Positions 41,891-51,426 of a stretch of DNA of 64,000 bases are shown piece by piece. How positions within the stretch are numbered: the stretch's first letter is position 1; every line of letters starts with the position of its first letter. Where the stretch lies: the NCBI GenBank assembly GCA_022827225.1, contig JAJDTJ010000035.1:102458-166457 (forward strand), in the 5' to 3' direction. Source of the stretch: Candidatus Poribacteria bacterium. GTDB lineage: Bacteria; Poribacteria; WGA-4E; WGA-3G. Both the position numbers and the translations under genes were made by a program. The notes below the pieces were generated by a model. The model saw only the letters and a program-made list of their open reading frames with translations, was not told the origin of the DNA and ran no database searches.

Positions 41891-42742
41891 ATGTTCAAAT
41901 TGGGGGTCATTACGGATGGCATCAGTCGGAACTTTGAATATGCGCTGGACACTATGGTTGAAACCGGCTTGGAATATGTTGAATTGCAGTACCTTTGGGA
42001 GAAACAGATAGGCGATTTGACAGATACGGATGTTGCGCGCGTTAAGGGCTTAATCGATGCTCGGAATTTAAAGGTATCGTGTATCTCGCACCATAATTTA
42101 TCGGCACTTCCAGTTGATACGGCACTGGTCGCACCTGCCTATCGGGATCATATTACCACGTTACAACGGTGTATTGATATTGCGGAAGCACTGGGGACGA
42201 ACCTCGTCCGGATTTTTAGTTTTCGGAAAGAGATGGTGCTTTTCGGGGCGGAGCCGATTGTCTCGAAAGGGACATGGGCAACGCTTCTGGATCTATTGGA
42301 GGAACCGTTGCGTATCGCGGACGATGCAGATATCACGCTTGTGATTGAGACTGCAATCTCTGGGAACGTGACTTCGGCGTTACTCGCCAGGAAATTAATA
42401 GACGAATTGGATGTACCGCATCTGAAGGTTTTGTGGGATCCGTGTAGTTCGCTCTATTGTACGGAGATTCCGTATCCCGATGGCTATGAAGTGATTCGTG
42501 AGCATATTGCACATGTCCATCTCAAGGATGGCATAGTGAACCTGCCAGCAGCGACGTTTGATTTCTGCGCGATGCGCCAAGGGCAAATGGAGCCTTACTA
42601 CAACGACATTGTGAATGCTTTGAAACGGGATGGTTACGAAGGCACAATCTCTTTAGAGAGTGTCTATACGCCGGTCGGTGGGACACGAGAGGATGGGTTC
42701 AGGGAGTCGTTGCCGGTTTTCATGGAACTTATGGGACGATAG
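41891..42742 (+). CDS. Xylose-isomerase-like TIM-barrel protein (sugar phosphate isomerase/epimerase)
   Basis: A 283-residue protein of the AP-endonuclease-2/xylose-isomerase-like barrel family. Metal-ligand blocks are visible: LVIETAISGNVTSA, VLWDPCSSLYC, HIAHVHLKDGIV and ISLESVYTPVGG. Members isomerise or epimerise keto-sugars, including inositol derivatives. AGAGGG precedes the start. It ends close to a strong hairpin that faces a convergent gene. Confidence 0.85.
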   Translation: MFKLGVITDGISRNFEYALDTMVETGLEYVELQYLWEKQIGDLTDTDVARVKGLIDARNLKVSCISHHNLSALPVDTALVAPAYRDHITTLQRCIDIAEALGTNLVRIFSFRKEMVLFGAEPIVSKGTWATLLDLLEEPLRIADDADITLVIETAISGNVTSALLARKLIDELDVPHLKVLWDPCSSLYCTEIPYPDGYEVIREHIAHVHLKDGIVNLPAATFDFCAMRQGQMEPYYNDIVNALKRDGYEGTISLESVYTPVGGTREDGFRESLPVFMELMGR

Positions 42743-42763
42743 ATACACGGACTTTAAGATAGA

Positions 42764-42797
42764 AAGGACGCAGTTGATGTGTATCAGCTGCGTCCTT
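42764..42797. terminator. Bidirectional hairpin terminator between convergent genes
   Basis: AAGGACGCAG (42764-42773) and CTGCGTCCTT (42788-42797) form a perfect 10-base stem, with further GAT/ATC pairing in the loop. It lies between a plus-strand gene ending at 42742 and a minus-strand gene ending at 42841. The T-tract is weak. Confidence 0.7.
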
Positions 42798-42840
42798 ACA
42801 TTTTAAGGCGCGAGACATACCCTCGCGGCAACATTAGGAA

Positions 42841-44088
42841 TTACTTGACTTTCAAGCTACCCCATGTTGTCGGGAGTTTGCCAGCGGCTTCAACAGATGT
42901 GCCTAATTCGGCTGAGGACTTATAGACAGCCTCGACAGGGGCGCTGATACCAGCGTACATGCCCCATCCGCCGCCACGTTCACTGACTTTTATCACCAGG
43001 ATATTGTCGCCTTGGACGAGATTAACGGCGAAGGTATCTTGGAAGGAACCTGCGCCGCCGCGTCCACGGTTGACAGCGTTTGTGTGAACCACTTCACCGT
43101 TGAGCCAAACTTTGACGGAGTCGTCACTGCTGACACCCATCATCGCGCCTTCAATATCTTCATCGGCTACGAGTGTAATGACTGCGTATGAAGAAACGTC
43201 GTTGAAGTCAGCGTTGTTTGTCACGCCGAGTTCGACGAGCATGGCGTTAATGTTGCCGTCTGCGGGGAGTTGACCGCGCGTCCAGGCATAATCACCGATT
43301 TCGTCGCCTTCGGTTGCCCCGTTCATCGCAACCATTTCTTCGGTGACATCGTCGTTACTGGCGACTGCAAGAGAGTCGATATCGGTAGAATTCTGTCCAC
43401 CTTGATTCGCTTCGGTGGGTGCGATCATCCAGAGCCACTCGCCTGTGATGTGAAAAATAGGTGGCGTAGGTGAGGTCGTGACATCGGCATCGATACCAAT
43501 GTATTGTCCCCATCCACCCCCGCGTTCACTCACTTTCACGAGCAACAGATTAGCACCTTCTACGAGGTTGACTTCAAAATTATCTTGATAGCCGTCTATG
43601 TCGGCTGGTGCGCCGCCGCGTCCACGGTTTGTAGCGTTTGTGTGAACGACTTCGCCGTTGAGCCAGACTTTGACAGAATCATCACTGCTGGCACCCATTG
43701 TTACGCCGGACTGAGCAGTCGCGGATACAAGGTAGATAAGTCCATAAGAACTCACGTCGTTGAAATCAGCATTTTCGGTGACACCGAGTTCGACGAGCAT
43801 AACATTGGTGTTACCGTCCGCAGGGAGTGTCCCGATTGTCCAAGCGTAATCACCGACCGCGTCGCCTTCGTTTGCACCGTTCATGGCGACCATTTCTTCA
43901 GTGACATCACCACCACTGGCTTCATCGAGAGAATCGATATCGGTGGAATTCTGTCCACCTTGATTCGCTTCGGTGGGTGCGATCATCCAGAGCCACGGTC
44001 CTGCAATTGGCTCTTGGGCATCAGCGATGTGTGTCATGACGAAAATTGCCATCAGGCACGTTAAACCTACAAAGAATTTCTTGTACAT
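42841..44088 (-). CDS. Secreted protein with two GPWLWMIAPT jelly-roll-like domains and the GKLxTxW tail
   Basis: A 415-residue protein with signal peptide (MYKKFFVGLTCLMAIFVMTH, cleavage near ADAQ). It has two copies of a domain of about 180 residues that starts AGPWLWMIAPTEANQGGQNS and contains SSDDSVKVWLNGEVVH and LVKVSERGGGWGQYIGIDAD. The SDDSVKVWLNG pattern is that of PA14/beta-galactosidase-type jelly rolls, which bind carbohydrate. It ends EAAGKLPTTWGSLKVK. The ATG at 44088 follows GGAGG; a start four codons earlier is less likely. It is one of three tandem paralogues. Confidence 0.82.
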   Translation of the reverse strand: MYKKFFVGLTCLMAIFVMTHIADAQEPIAGPWLWMIAPTEANQGGQNSTDIDSLDEASGGDVTEEMVAMNGANEGDAVGDYAWTIGTLPADGNTNVMLVELGVTENADFNDVSSYGLIYLVSATAQSGVTMGASSDDSVKVWLNGEVVHTNATNRGRGGAPADIDGYQDNFEVNLVEGANLLLVKVSERGGGWGQYIGIDADVTTSPTPPIFHITGEWLWMIAPTEANQGGQNSTDIDSLAVASNDDVTEEMVAMNGATEGDEIGDYAWTRGQLPADGNINAMLVELGVTNNADFNDVSSYAVITLVADEDIEGAMMGVSSDDSVKVWLNGEVVHTNAVNRGRGGAGSFQDTFAVNLVQGDNILVIKVSERGGGWGMYAGISAPVEAVYKSSAELGTSVEAAGKLPTTWGSLKVK

Positions 44089-44344
44089 GAAAACCTCCAT
44101 TTAATTTTTGAAAATAACTTTTAACTTTAACAGTGCTCATCTATTGCGTTATAGTTTCTGACGCTTTTTTGAGTTAAGGATGAACAACTATCTGCCATTA
44201 GTTTAACAAATAACCATAATTTAAATCAAGATTAAAAAATAGTGTTGAAAGAATTTAATTTTCGTTGCACAGTCACAGTGAAATATCTCTATGCAGAAGC
44301 ACCGAAAACTGGCAACGAAAATGTTCGGATCGAAAACGATAGCA

Positions 44345-45040
44345 CTAATGCGCGTTCTTAATTTCTGCCCATTGCGTCGCTAATTTCCCGGCAGGTTCAA
44401 CAGGTTGAAAACCTTCAAACTCTATGTGGTGTTCGACATCGGCATCGATGCCGACGTACTGACCCCATCCGCCGCCGCGTTCACTGACTTTGACCATGAG
44501 AAGGTTGGCACCTTTTTTCAGGTCTACTTCAAACCTATCTTGGTAGTTATTTATACCAGCGGGTGTACCGCCGCGTCCACGGTTGGTAGCCATCTTATGA
44601 ACCTCTTCACCGTTTAGCCAAACCTTGATAGAGTCATCGCTGCTGGTACCCATGGTCACACCAGACTGCTTGCTCTTGGATTCAAGCACGAGCAGCCCAT
44701 AAGAGGTAACATCATTAAAATCAGCGACGTTTGTCATTTTAATTGAGACGAGCATGGCGTTAATGTTGCCGTCTCCGGGGAGTTCGCCAGGTGTCCATTC
44801 ATAGTCACCGACTTCATCGCCTTCTCTGGCACCGTTTTTTGCGACCATTTCTTCAGTGACTTTGCCGTTACTGGCTTCCTCAAGAGAATCGGTATCGGTA
44901 GAGTTCTGTCCACCTTGATTGGCATCGGTGGGTGCGATCATCCAGAGCCACGGTCCTGCAATTGGTTTTTCGGCATCAGCGATGATAACCGAAAGACTCA
45001 TCAAACATACTAGGACTATTATCCATAATTTTTTGTACAT
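44345..45040 (-). CDS. Secreted protein with one GPWLWMIAPT domain and the GKLxTxW tail
   Basis: A 231-residue paralogue with a signal peptide (MYKKLWIIVLVCLMSLSVII) and a single jelly-roll-like domain (AGPWLWMIAPTDANQGGQNS ... DDSIKVWLNGEEVHKM ... VKVSERGGGWGQYVGIDADV). It ends PVEPAGKLATQWAEIKNAH. It represents the single-domain unit from which the two-domain neighbours may have formed. The gap of 244 bases to the previous paralogue has no visible gene. Confidence 0.82.
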   Translation of the reverse strand: MYKKLWIIVLVCLMSLSVIIADAEKPIAGPWLWMIAPTDANQGGQNSTDTDSLEEASNGKVTEEMVAKNGAREGDEVGDYEWTPGELPGDGNINAMLVSIKMTNVADFNDVTSYGLLVLESKSKQSGVTMGTSSDDSIKVWLNGEEVHKMATNRGRGGTPAGINNYQDRFEVDLKKGANLLMVKVSERGGGWGQYVGIDADVEHHIEFEGFQPVEPAGKLATQWAEIKNAH

Positions 45041-45281
45041 TTACTTAATCGACCTTCCTTTTATTCCAGATTCTTTAGGACAGACGCATGTTTGACTGGA
45101 CAGGGGTACAGCCGAGGTCCGACCACATAGTGAATAATATGGGACCTCAACGGTTATTGGAACCGGACACCTGCAGTGAATTGCGTAAGTCCTAATTCAA
45201 CTAACGAAACAGATTAGCACAGGTTACCAAAAAAGTCAAGTATATTTTTGAATTAAATTTTTGGGGTTGAAACCGACTGTT

Positions 45282-46583
45282 CTAACGGGTGCGTTTGAGT
45301 TCCCCCCACTGCGTTATAAATTTCCCTGTAGGTTCGATGGCGAGAGAACCAGGTCTGCTTGTAATAGCGAAATCGGCATCAATGCCGACGTACATGCCCC
45401 ATCCGCCGCCACGTTCACTCACTTTAACCATCAAGAGGTTATTTCCACGTTCGAGATCAACCTCGAAGGTATCTTGGAAGGTGTTTGCGTTGCCGCGTCC
45501 ACGATTTACGGCGTTTGTATGAACCACTTCACCGTTGAGCCAAACCTTGATAGAGTCATCACTGTTGACTCCCATCGTAACGCCGCGCTGTGCTCTGATG
45601 GTTTTAAGGGTAATGAGTGCGTAGGAGGTAAAATCGTTCAAATCCGCGACGTTTGTCATACCTATTGAGACGAGCATGGCATTGATGTTGCCGTCTGCTG
45701 GCAGTGTGCCGACTGTCCACTCATAATCACCGACTTCATTGCCTTCTTCGGCACCGTTTTTTACGATGTCTTCTTCAGTGACTTTGCCGTTACTGGCTTC
45801 CTCAAGAGAATCGGTATCGGTAGAGTTCTGTCCACCTTGATTGGCATCGGTGGGTGCGATCATCCAGAGCCACGGACCGGTAATGCGTCTGTTTGCTCCC
45901 CATGCCGTTTCTTGTACGGGGATGGGGTCACCCTTCGCGTCAAATTCAACCTGTTCGTAATCATCGAAGTTTAGGCTGTGTTCAAAATCTGCATCAATAC
46001 CGACGTTCATTCCCCACCCGCCGCCACGCTCACTGACTTTGACCATCAACAGGTTCGCGCCTTCCTTAAGGTTGACTTGAAATTCGTCTTGGAATTCATT
46101 TGCGCCGCCGCGACCGCGGTTGATTGCGTTTTTATGGACGACTTCACCGTTGAGCCAGACTTTGATAGAGTCGTCGCTGCTGACTCCCATCGTCACATTA
46201 CGTTGCTCTTGGGCAGATTCAATGATGATGATGGCATAAGATGTGACATCGTTAAAATCAGCGATGTCTGTCATACCAATATCAACGAGCATGGCGTTGA
46301 TGTTGCCGTCTGCGGGGAGTTCACCCCGGGTCCATCTATAGCCGCTGACTTCATCCCCTTCGTTTGCTCCGTTTTCTGCGATGTGTTCTTCGTTAGTTCT
46401 GCCTTTGCTGGCTTCATCGAGAGAATCGATATCGGTAGAATTCTGTCCGCCTTCGTTGAGTTCGGTGAGCGCTATCATCCACAGCCACGGTCCGCTAATA
46501 CGTTCTTGGGCATGGCTGGTGTTCGTCATTATGAGGAAACTCATCAGACACGCCAATCCTATCAGGAAAAGTTTTTTGTACAT
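45282..46583 (-). CDS. Secreted protein with two GPWLWMIAPT domains and the GKLxTxW tail
   Basis: A 433-residue paralogue: signal peptide (MYKKLFLIGLACLMSFLIMT), first domain from SGPWLWMIALTELNEGGQNS, a linker near residues 200-230, and a second domain from TGPWLWMIAPTDANQGGQNS. Both include DDSIKVWLNGEVVH and SERGGGWGM. It ends AIEPTGKFITQWGELKRTR. Its second domain is closest to the single-domain neighbour, suggesting duplication and fusion. The 241 bases downstream (45041-45281) show no gene. Confidence 0.82.
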   Translation of the reverse strand: MYKKLFLIGLACLMSFLIMTNTSHAQERISGPWLWMIALTELNEGGQNSTDIDSLDEASKGRTNEEHIAENGANEGDEVSGYRWTRGELPADGNINAMLVDIGMTDIADFNDVTSYAIIIIESAQEQRNVTMGVSSDDSIKVWLNGEVVHKNAINRGRGGANEFQDEFQVNLKEGANLLMVKVSERGGGWGMNVGIDADFEHSLNFDDYEQVEFDAKGDPIPVQETAWGANRRITGPWLWMIAPTDANQGGQNSTDTDSLEEASNGKVTEEDIVKNGAEEGNEVGDYEWTVGTLPADGNINAMLVSIGMTNVADLNDFTSYALITLKTIRAQRGVTMGVNSDDSIKVWLNGEVVHTNAVNRGRGNANTFQDTFEVDLERGNNLLMVKVSERGGGWGMYVGIDADFAITSRPGSLAIEPTGKFITQWGELKRTR

Positions 46584-46612
46584 TTGAAATATATAACCTC
46601 TTTATATAATCG

Positions 46613-46918
46613 CTATCTGTCTTTTAATTGTTTTTCCACACTGGTAACCTTATCTTCCATCGTTTGTGTTCTGTCGGTCCGGGTCCCGAACTTAAGCGTT
46701 GTTGTAATTCGGGGCGCCCCCATTTCATGGACGACTTCGTGACATCGCCGTATCGCTGCGAACACGGTATCCCAATCGCCTTCGATGTTGGTGCCGTAGG
46801 CGTGCAATTTGGTTTCCAGTCCTGCCGCTTTTAGCACCTGTTCACACGCTGTGACGTATTTTGAGACCGAAACGCCGACACCCATTGGAACGACGCAGAG
46901 ATCCGCGATGACTTTCAT
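46613..46918 (-). CDS. MTH1187/YkoF-type thiamine-binding protein
   Basis: The 101-residue protein belongs to the small ferredoxin-like family that binds thiamine or its precursors (MTH1187, YqgV, PF01910). Signature blocks are VIADLCVVPMGVGVSVSKYV, THE-like AYGTNIEGDWDTVF and RITTTLKFGTRTDR. The length fits the family. It lies 9 bases downstream of the aldo/keto reductase, so they are co-transcribed. Confidence 0.85.
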   Translation of the reverse strand: MKVIADLCVVPMGVGVSVSKYVTACEQVLKAAGLETKLHAYGTNIEGDWDTVFAAIRRCHEVVHEMGAPRITTTLKFGTRTDRTQTMEDKVTSVEKQLKDR

Positions 46919-46927
46919 AAAATTTCC

Positions 46928-47866
46928 TTAATTGTCTCGTAATTGGTTTAGGACGGTGTTGGGTAACGGGGGTGCATCTGAAGTTGCTACACCGTCGTCA
47001 ACTTGTTCAGGGGTCATCATCCCCGGTACGACACAAGAGACCGCGGGGTGTGCCAAAATAAATTTGAGCGCGGCTTGTGGCAGGCTTCGCGCAGTATTTC
47101 CAACGATGGATTTCACCTGCTCCACCCGTTCCAGATCGGTGAGATATTTTTCGCGGGGCCAGGTTTTCCGATAGTCGTTTTCAGCGAAAACAGTGTCGGG
47201 TCGGAGTTGTCCGGAGAGGAGTCCTGAGGACAGCGGTTGTCGGACGACAATGGCGATACCGTTTTCAACGGCAGTTTCCATCACAGGTGTCGCCATGCCT
47301 TGTGTGAGGATGTTATAGGTGAGCATCAGTGAGGAGATATCGGTGTCTGTTATTGCTTTCAATGCGTCTGCCTCGCTGCCAAGCCCCATCCCATAAAATC
47401 GGATTTTGCCTTCGGATTTGAGGTTTTCCATTGTGCCGAAAGCGTCGTCCCATTCGGAAGCAGGCGGCGGCGCATGAAATTGATAGATGTCTATGACATC
47501 TCTCTTCAATCGCGTCAAGCTGCCTTCAACTGCTGACCGGATATAGTCGGGTGAAACATTGAAGGACGGGTGTTCCCACCCGTGGCTAATCCAACCATCA
47601 GAATTTAATTCATATCCGAGTTTCGTGGCGATGACGACTCTGTCACCGAGTGCTGAGAAAGCCTCGCCGAGCAGTCGTTCTGCACGGCCGCCACCGTACT
47701 GGTCTGCTGTATCGTAATAGGTAACCCCGTTTTCAAAGGCGTATCGGAGGAGATCAACGGCATCCGTTTCGCCGATGTCTCCCCATTCACGTCCGCCGAG
47801 TTCCCATGTTCCCATACCAATTTCGGAGACGATAAGTCCTGTATTTCCTAATTTACGTTGGCGCAT
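46928..47866 (-). CDS. Aldo/keto reductase
   Basis: A 312-residue (alpha/beta)8 NADPH-dependent reductase. The catalytic tetrad is seen in TYYDTADQYGGG (Asp, Tyr), VIATKLGY (Lys) and DIYQFHAPPP (His). The C-terminal part carries the NADP-binding ALKFILAHPAVSCVVPGMMT segment. Members reduce aldehydes, ketones or sugars; the substrate is not predictable. It is divergent from the dTDP-glucose dehydratase-like gene across a 281-base region. Confidence 0.88.
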   Translation of the reverse strand: MRQRKLGNTGLIVSEIGMGTWELGGREWGDIGETDAVDLLRYAFENGVTYYDTADQYGGGRAERLLGEAFSALGDRVVIATKLGYELNSDGWISHGWEHPSFNVSPDYIRSAVEGSLTRLKRDVIDIYQFHAPPPASEWDDAFGTMENLKSEGKIRFYGMGLGSEADALKAITDTDISSLMLTYNILTQGMATPVMETAVENGIAIVVRQPLSSGLLSGQLRPDTVFAENDYRKTWPREKYLTDLERVEQVKSIVGNTARSLPQAALKFILAHPAVSCVVPGMMTPEQVDDGVATSDAPPLPNTVLNQLRDN

Positions 47867-48010
47867 TGTTTCTTCTTTCTTAGATCGGGGTTACAACCCC
47901 TTCTAAATAGAGTATGACGCTTTGGATTTAGGTATTATTTTACAATATTTTATAACTATTTGTCAACAATCGTTTTTTATAGCGATTTCTGATGCCAGAA
48001 CGAATTTGGA

Positions 48011-48040
48011 TTGACAGACGACGGCTGTTTCTGATAAGAT
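48011..48040 (+). promoter_or_regulatory. Candidate promoter upstream of the dTDP-glucose dehydratase-like operon
   Basis: TTGACA (48011-48016) and TAAGAT (48035-48040) are separated by 18 bases, about 108 bases before the ATG at 48148. The remaining sequence of the divergent region 47867-48147 is AT-rich and shows no gene. Confidence 0.45.
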
Positions 48041-48147
48041 ATGGGTAGATTTTGATAGATAACCGCAAACACGGAAATAGAAGCATTTGGGGACGAAACT
48101 ATCGCAACGGGCAATTCATCCGACCTTGCAGGAGGGATCCTTAATTA

Positions 48148-49182
48148 ATGAAGTTGCTGGTCACTGGTGGTGCTGGCTTTATCGGTACCAACTTCATCCG
48201 ATATTGGCTGCGGCACTATCCAGACGATGCCATTGTTAACCTTGATCTACTGACCTACGCTGGCAATATCACTAATCTGACAGATATAGCCGAACGTTAC
48301 CACGAACGCTACAAATTTGTCCATGGTGACATTGTGGACTCGGTGTTTGTAGAAGACGTTTTTAAGAAAGCGGCACCGGATGTGATTGTCAACTTCGCTG
48401 CGGAGTCTCATAACAGTCGTGCGATTCTACAGCCGCGACGTTTCTTTGAGACGAATGTGATGGGGACGCAGGTGTTGTTAGACGCAGCGAGGAAGTTCGA
48501 TGTGCAGCGGTTTCATCATATCTCTACATGCGAAGTGTATGGTGAACTTTCCCTGGATTCACCAGATGCTTTTAATGAATGCTCGCCATATCGTCCGCAA
48601 ACCCCGTATAATGCTTCTAAAGCGGCGGCTGATCATCTCGTGAACGCCTATTTTCATAGTTTCAACATGCCGATAACGATCTCTAATTGCGCGAACAACT
48701 ATGGTCCCTACCAGCATCCGGAAAAACTCATTCCACTGTTCACGACGAAGGCGATCCAAGATTTGCCGTTAACGCTCTACCGGAGCAGCCATAACCGTCG
48801 CGAGTGGCTACACGTTGAAGACCACTGTAGGGCAATCGCAGCGGTGATCCAGCGTGGCAAAATCGGTGAAACCTACAACGTTGGCAGCGGCGTCGAGAAG
48901 AGCATTGAGGAGATTAGCGATTTCATCTTGTCGGCTCTCAGCAAACCGCAGCGTCTGAAAACTTATGTTCCCGATAGGCCCGGACACGATTGTCGGTACT
49001 TATTGGACTCAGTGAAAATCGCACGTGATGTCGGGTGGAAACCGGCGATTCGATTTGAAGAGGGCATGCGTGAGACAATTCAGTGGTATGTCGAAAACCG
49101 AGAATGGTGGCAGGCGATTCAACAGAAAGCAGATAGTGAAATGGTTCAAGAGGATAAGTGGGAGACGTTTAAACGGAGGTAG
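48148..49182 (+). CDS. dTDP-glucose 4,6-dehydratase-like SDR enzyme
   Basis: A 344-residue extended SDR. It has the NAD-binding GGAGFIGTNF, the sugar-nucleotide dehydratase block NFAAESHNSRAI, YNASKAAADH (Tyr and Lys of the catalytic set) and NCANNYGPYQHPEKLIPLFT. The general-acid motif, usually T-D-E, reads T-C-E here (STCEVYGEL). I believe a subfamily with TCE exists, but the reaction may be modified. It would make a 4-keto-6-deoxysugar nucleotide for glycan synthesis. It heads an operon with the dioxygenase 4 bases behind. Confidence 0.82.
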   Translation: MKLLVTGGAGFIGTNFIRYWLRHYPDDAIVNLDLLTYAGNITNLTDIAERYHERYKFVHGDIVDSVFVEDVFKKAAPDVIVNFAAESHNSRAILQPRRFFETNVMGTQVLLDAARKFDVQRFHHISTCEVYGELSLDSPDAFNECSPYRPQTPYNASKAAADHLVNAYFHSFNMPITISNCANNYGPYQHPEKLIPLFTTKAIQDLPLTLYRSSHNRREWLHVEDHCRAIAAVIQRGKIGETYNVGSGVEKSIEEISDFILSALSKPQRLKTYVPDRPGHDCRYLLDSVKIARDVGWKPAIRFEEGMRETIQWYVENREWWQAIQQKADSEMVQEDKWETFKRR

Positions 49183-49186
49183 CCCT

Positions 49187-50155
49187 ATGCAACTGATGAT
49201 GGAACAACTGGCGACATGGGAACAGGATGGGATCATCGTGGTGCCTAACGTGTTTCCACAGGAAGTGATCGCGCCGGCACTTGAAGAGATTGAACGAAAC
49301 GCCTACGACGGTTTGACTTACACTGAATATCACGCGAAATGGGGCGCGCAACCCGAAGCGTTAAAGAGTGCATACCAGAAGCACAGTGATATGCAACGGC
49401 TCGCGGGTCCGTTTGGAAAAGCGGTGCATTTCCCGACAGGGTTGGCAGCCGTGGATAAACTCATTGAAAACGAAACATACTTGGGGATCGCACGGCAATT
49501 GTTAGGCACGGAAGAAATTCGACTCGGCTATGGACAAATCTTTTTCCGAGAAGGGCTCACCGATAGCCGTCATAGTGAGCATCCGTGGCAGGGTTACCAC
49601 ATTGACAATGCGACCAACTCACCCTTGCCACCACACCCAGATTGGCAACGCTATGGATATATTTTGTCGGCGATCTTTGTACACGACATCGAATTGGACG
49701 GGGCGCCGATGCTCGTCTGCCCAGGTTCACAGAACCAGTTGGATAAAATATGGGCGAAGTATCCGGGCAGAGCGGGCGGGATGGGGATTCCTGACCTACG
49801 TGAATTTAAAGGTGAACTTGCAGATCCGGTTCCCCTTACGGCGAAAGCGGGGAGTGTGGCATTCCGTTCGAGCTACTTGGTGCATGCCGCACAACCATTT
49901 GAGAACAAGAGCAGACAGCGGGGGTGGATGGGCTATCATTTTCATCGTGCCGATAATGACGACTGGTGTAAAACAACGCGTCCTGTGCCTGGGTGGAGCA
50001 GCCCAAACTACGTGAAATTTGTCACCCAGACGACACCTGCTGTGCGACGTGTTTTAGGGTGGCCCGCCCCTGGAGATGCTTACTATACACCGGAGGCACT
50101 CAAACGTCTTGAACAGGCGTATCCCGGGATTGATCTGGAACCCTACCGAAAATAA
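49187..50155 (+). CDS. Phytanoyl-CoA dioxygenase (PhyH) family Fe(II)/2-oxoglutarate enzyme
   Basis: A 322-residue enzyme. The iron facial triad is seen as YHIDNATNSP (HxD) and, near residue 240, YLVHAAQPFENKSR with the distal His and an Arg for 2-oxoglutarate. The family hydroxylates a wide range of substrates and is expanded in sponge-associated bacteria. The ATG at 49187 follows GGAGG by 8 bases; longer frames overlap the dehydratase gene. It probably forms an operon with the dehydratase and the dehydrogenase. Confidence 0.85.
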   Translation: MQLMMEQLATWEQDGIIVVPNVFPQEVIAPALEEIERNAYDGLTYTEYHAKWGAQPEALKSAYQKHSDMQRLAGPFGKAVHFPTGLAAVDKLIENETYLGIARQLLGTEEIRLGYGQIFFREGLTDSRHSEHPWQGYHIDNATNSPLPPHPDWQRYGYILSAIFVHDIELDGAPMLVCPGSQNQLDKIWAKYPGRAGGMGIPDLREFKGELADPVPLTAKAGSVAFRSSYLVHAAQPFENKSRQRGWMGYHFHRADNDDWCKTTRPVPGWSSPNYVKFVTQTTPAVRRVLGWPAPGDAYYTPEALKRLEQAYPGIDLEPYRK

Positions 50156-50173
50156 AGTCAGAAAGGATTGTTT

Positions 50174-51223
50174 ATGAGCAAAACGAAAAAAGTCGTCATG
50201 ATGAATGAGGCCGGACGTATCTGGACAGAGGAACAGGAGATGCCCGAGCCGAAATCGGGGCAGCTCTTGGTTGAAGTTCGCGCCTCAATGGTGAGCCCCG
50301 GTACGGAACTCGGTGGTGTCAAACGACGCCGCGAGCGTCTAGGCTCTGAAACTCGGCAGCGCCCGTTTGGGTATACGAATGCCGGTGTTGTCATCGGTAT
50401 GGAAGGCGATTGTGACGAGTTTGAAATCGGCGATCGGGTGGCGGGTATGGGCGGTGGCTACGCACTCCACGCGACGTCTGCTTGTATACCGCACAACCTA
50501 TGCGCGAAGATTCCCGATAACGTCAGAGACGAAGAAGCCGCATCTATTCATCTCGCGGCAACGGCACTCCATGCCGTGCAACGCGGACGTATCCGGATCG
50601 GTGAGAACGTCGTTGTTGCTGGGTTGGGTATTGTTGGTCAATTCGCGTGCCAGATAGCGAAAGCCGCGGGGGCTTACGTTATCGGTTTAGACCGGTTACC
50701 GTTGCGGATAGGTATTGCAGAGAACGCCGGAATACACCGCGCGGTGAACGTTTCCGAGACGGATCCGGTTCCTATTGCGCAGGAGTTCACAAGCGGTTAC
50801 GGCATGGATTGCGGGATCATCGCTTTCGGTGGCGATGCCACGAGTGCCTTTCAACAGATCCGAGCGATGCTGAAAACAGCACCCGACACACATAAGATGG
50901 GGCGAATTGTCATCGTCGGTGGCGCGAGCATAACACACGGTTTCGCGGCGGGACTTGGTAATGTGGATGTTATCAGTGCAGCCCGCACTGGACCCGGCTA
51001 CCACGACGAGGCTTATGAACACGGCGCGGATTATCCGCCGGTGTTTGTCCCCTGGCCGACACAGCGTAACTTAGAATTATCACTGCGGCTGATGTCCGAA
51101 GGCAAGATTCAGGTGCAACCGTTGATTACAGATACTGTACCGATTGACCAAGCCTCTGAGGCATGCGAAAAGTTGATTCAAACACCAAACGAAGCGTTAG
51201 GCGTTGTTTTTTCGATGCAATAG
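50174..51223 (+). CDS. MDR-family dehydrogenase lacking the usual zinc ligands
   Basis: A 349-residue medium-chain dehydrogenase/reductase with Rossmann motif VVVAGLGIVGQFACQIA (about residue 157) and the N-terminal block SMVSPGTELGGVK. The catalytic Cys and GHE ligands are missing, so it is a zinc-independent or altered member, like several SPGTE-type sugar dehydrogenases. AAGGA precedes the ATG at 50174. Its position behind the dioxygenase suggests successive steps on one substrate, but no substrate is clear. Confidence 0.8.
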   Translation: MSKTKKVVMMNEAGRIWTEEQEMPEPKSGQLLVEVRASMVSPGTELGGVKRRRERLGSETRQRPFGYTNAGVVIGMEGDCDEFEIGDRVAGMGGGYALHATSACIPHNLCAKIPDNVRDEEAASIHLAATALHAVQRGRIRIGENVVVAGLGIVGQFACQIAKAAGAYVIGLDRLPLRIGIAENAGIHRAVNVSETDPVPIAQEFTSGYGMDCGIIAFGGDATSAFQQIRAMLKTAPDTHKMGRIVIVGGASITHGFAAGLGNVDVISAARTGPGYHDEAYEHGADYPPVFVPWPTQRNLELSLRLMSEGKIQVQPLITDTVPIDQASEACEKLIQTPNEALGVVFSMQ

Positions 51224-51277
51224 CCGGTTGGCACTTACGCAATTTGCCCGTTTTTGTGCAGTCTTTCGTTTGTAGTA

Positions 51278-51361
51278 GCGCAATTCATTGCGCGTCCTTC
51301 GGTAGTATCCGCGTAAAAAATTTGCCAAAAATCAGCAGCACTGCAACAACGGCGGCAGTGC
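51278..51361 (+). terminator. Two hairpins between the MDR and acetyltransferase genes
   Basis: GCGCAATTCATTGCGC (51278-51293) is a 16-base palindrome of a kind that recurs between genes in many environmental bacteria. A second stem pairs GCACTGC (51338-51344) with GCAGTGC (51355-51361). Together they may terminate the upstream operon. No gene is seen in 51224-51426. Confidence 0.45.
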
Positions 51362-51426
51362 GGATTTGAAAGGGGGAGCTGCCTGCCAAGTGATCCTAAC
51401 AGTTCGCTTGCGCCAGCATAAAAAAT

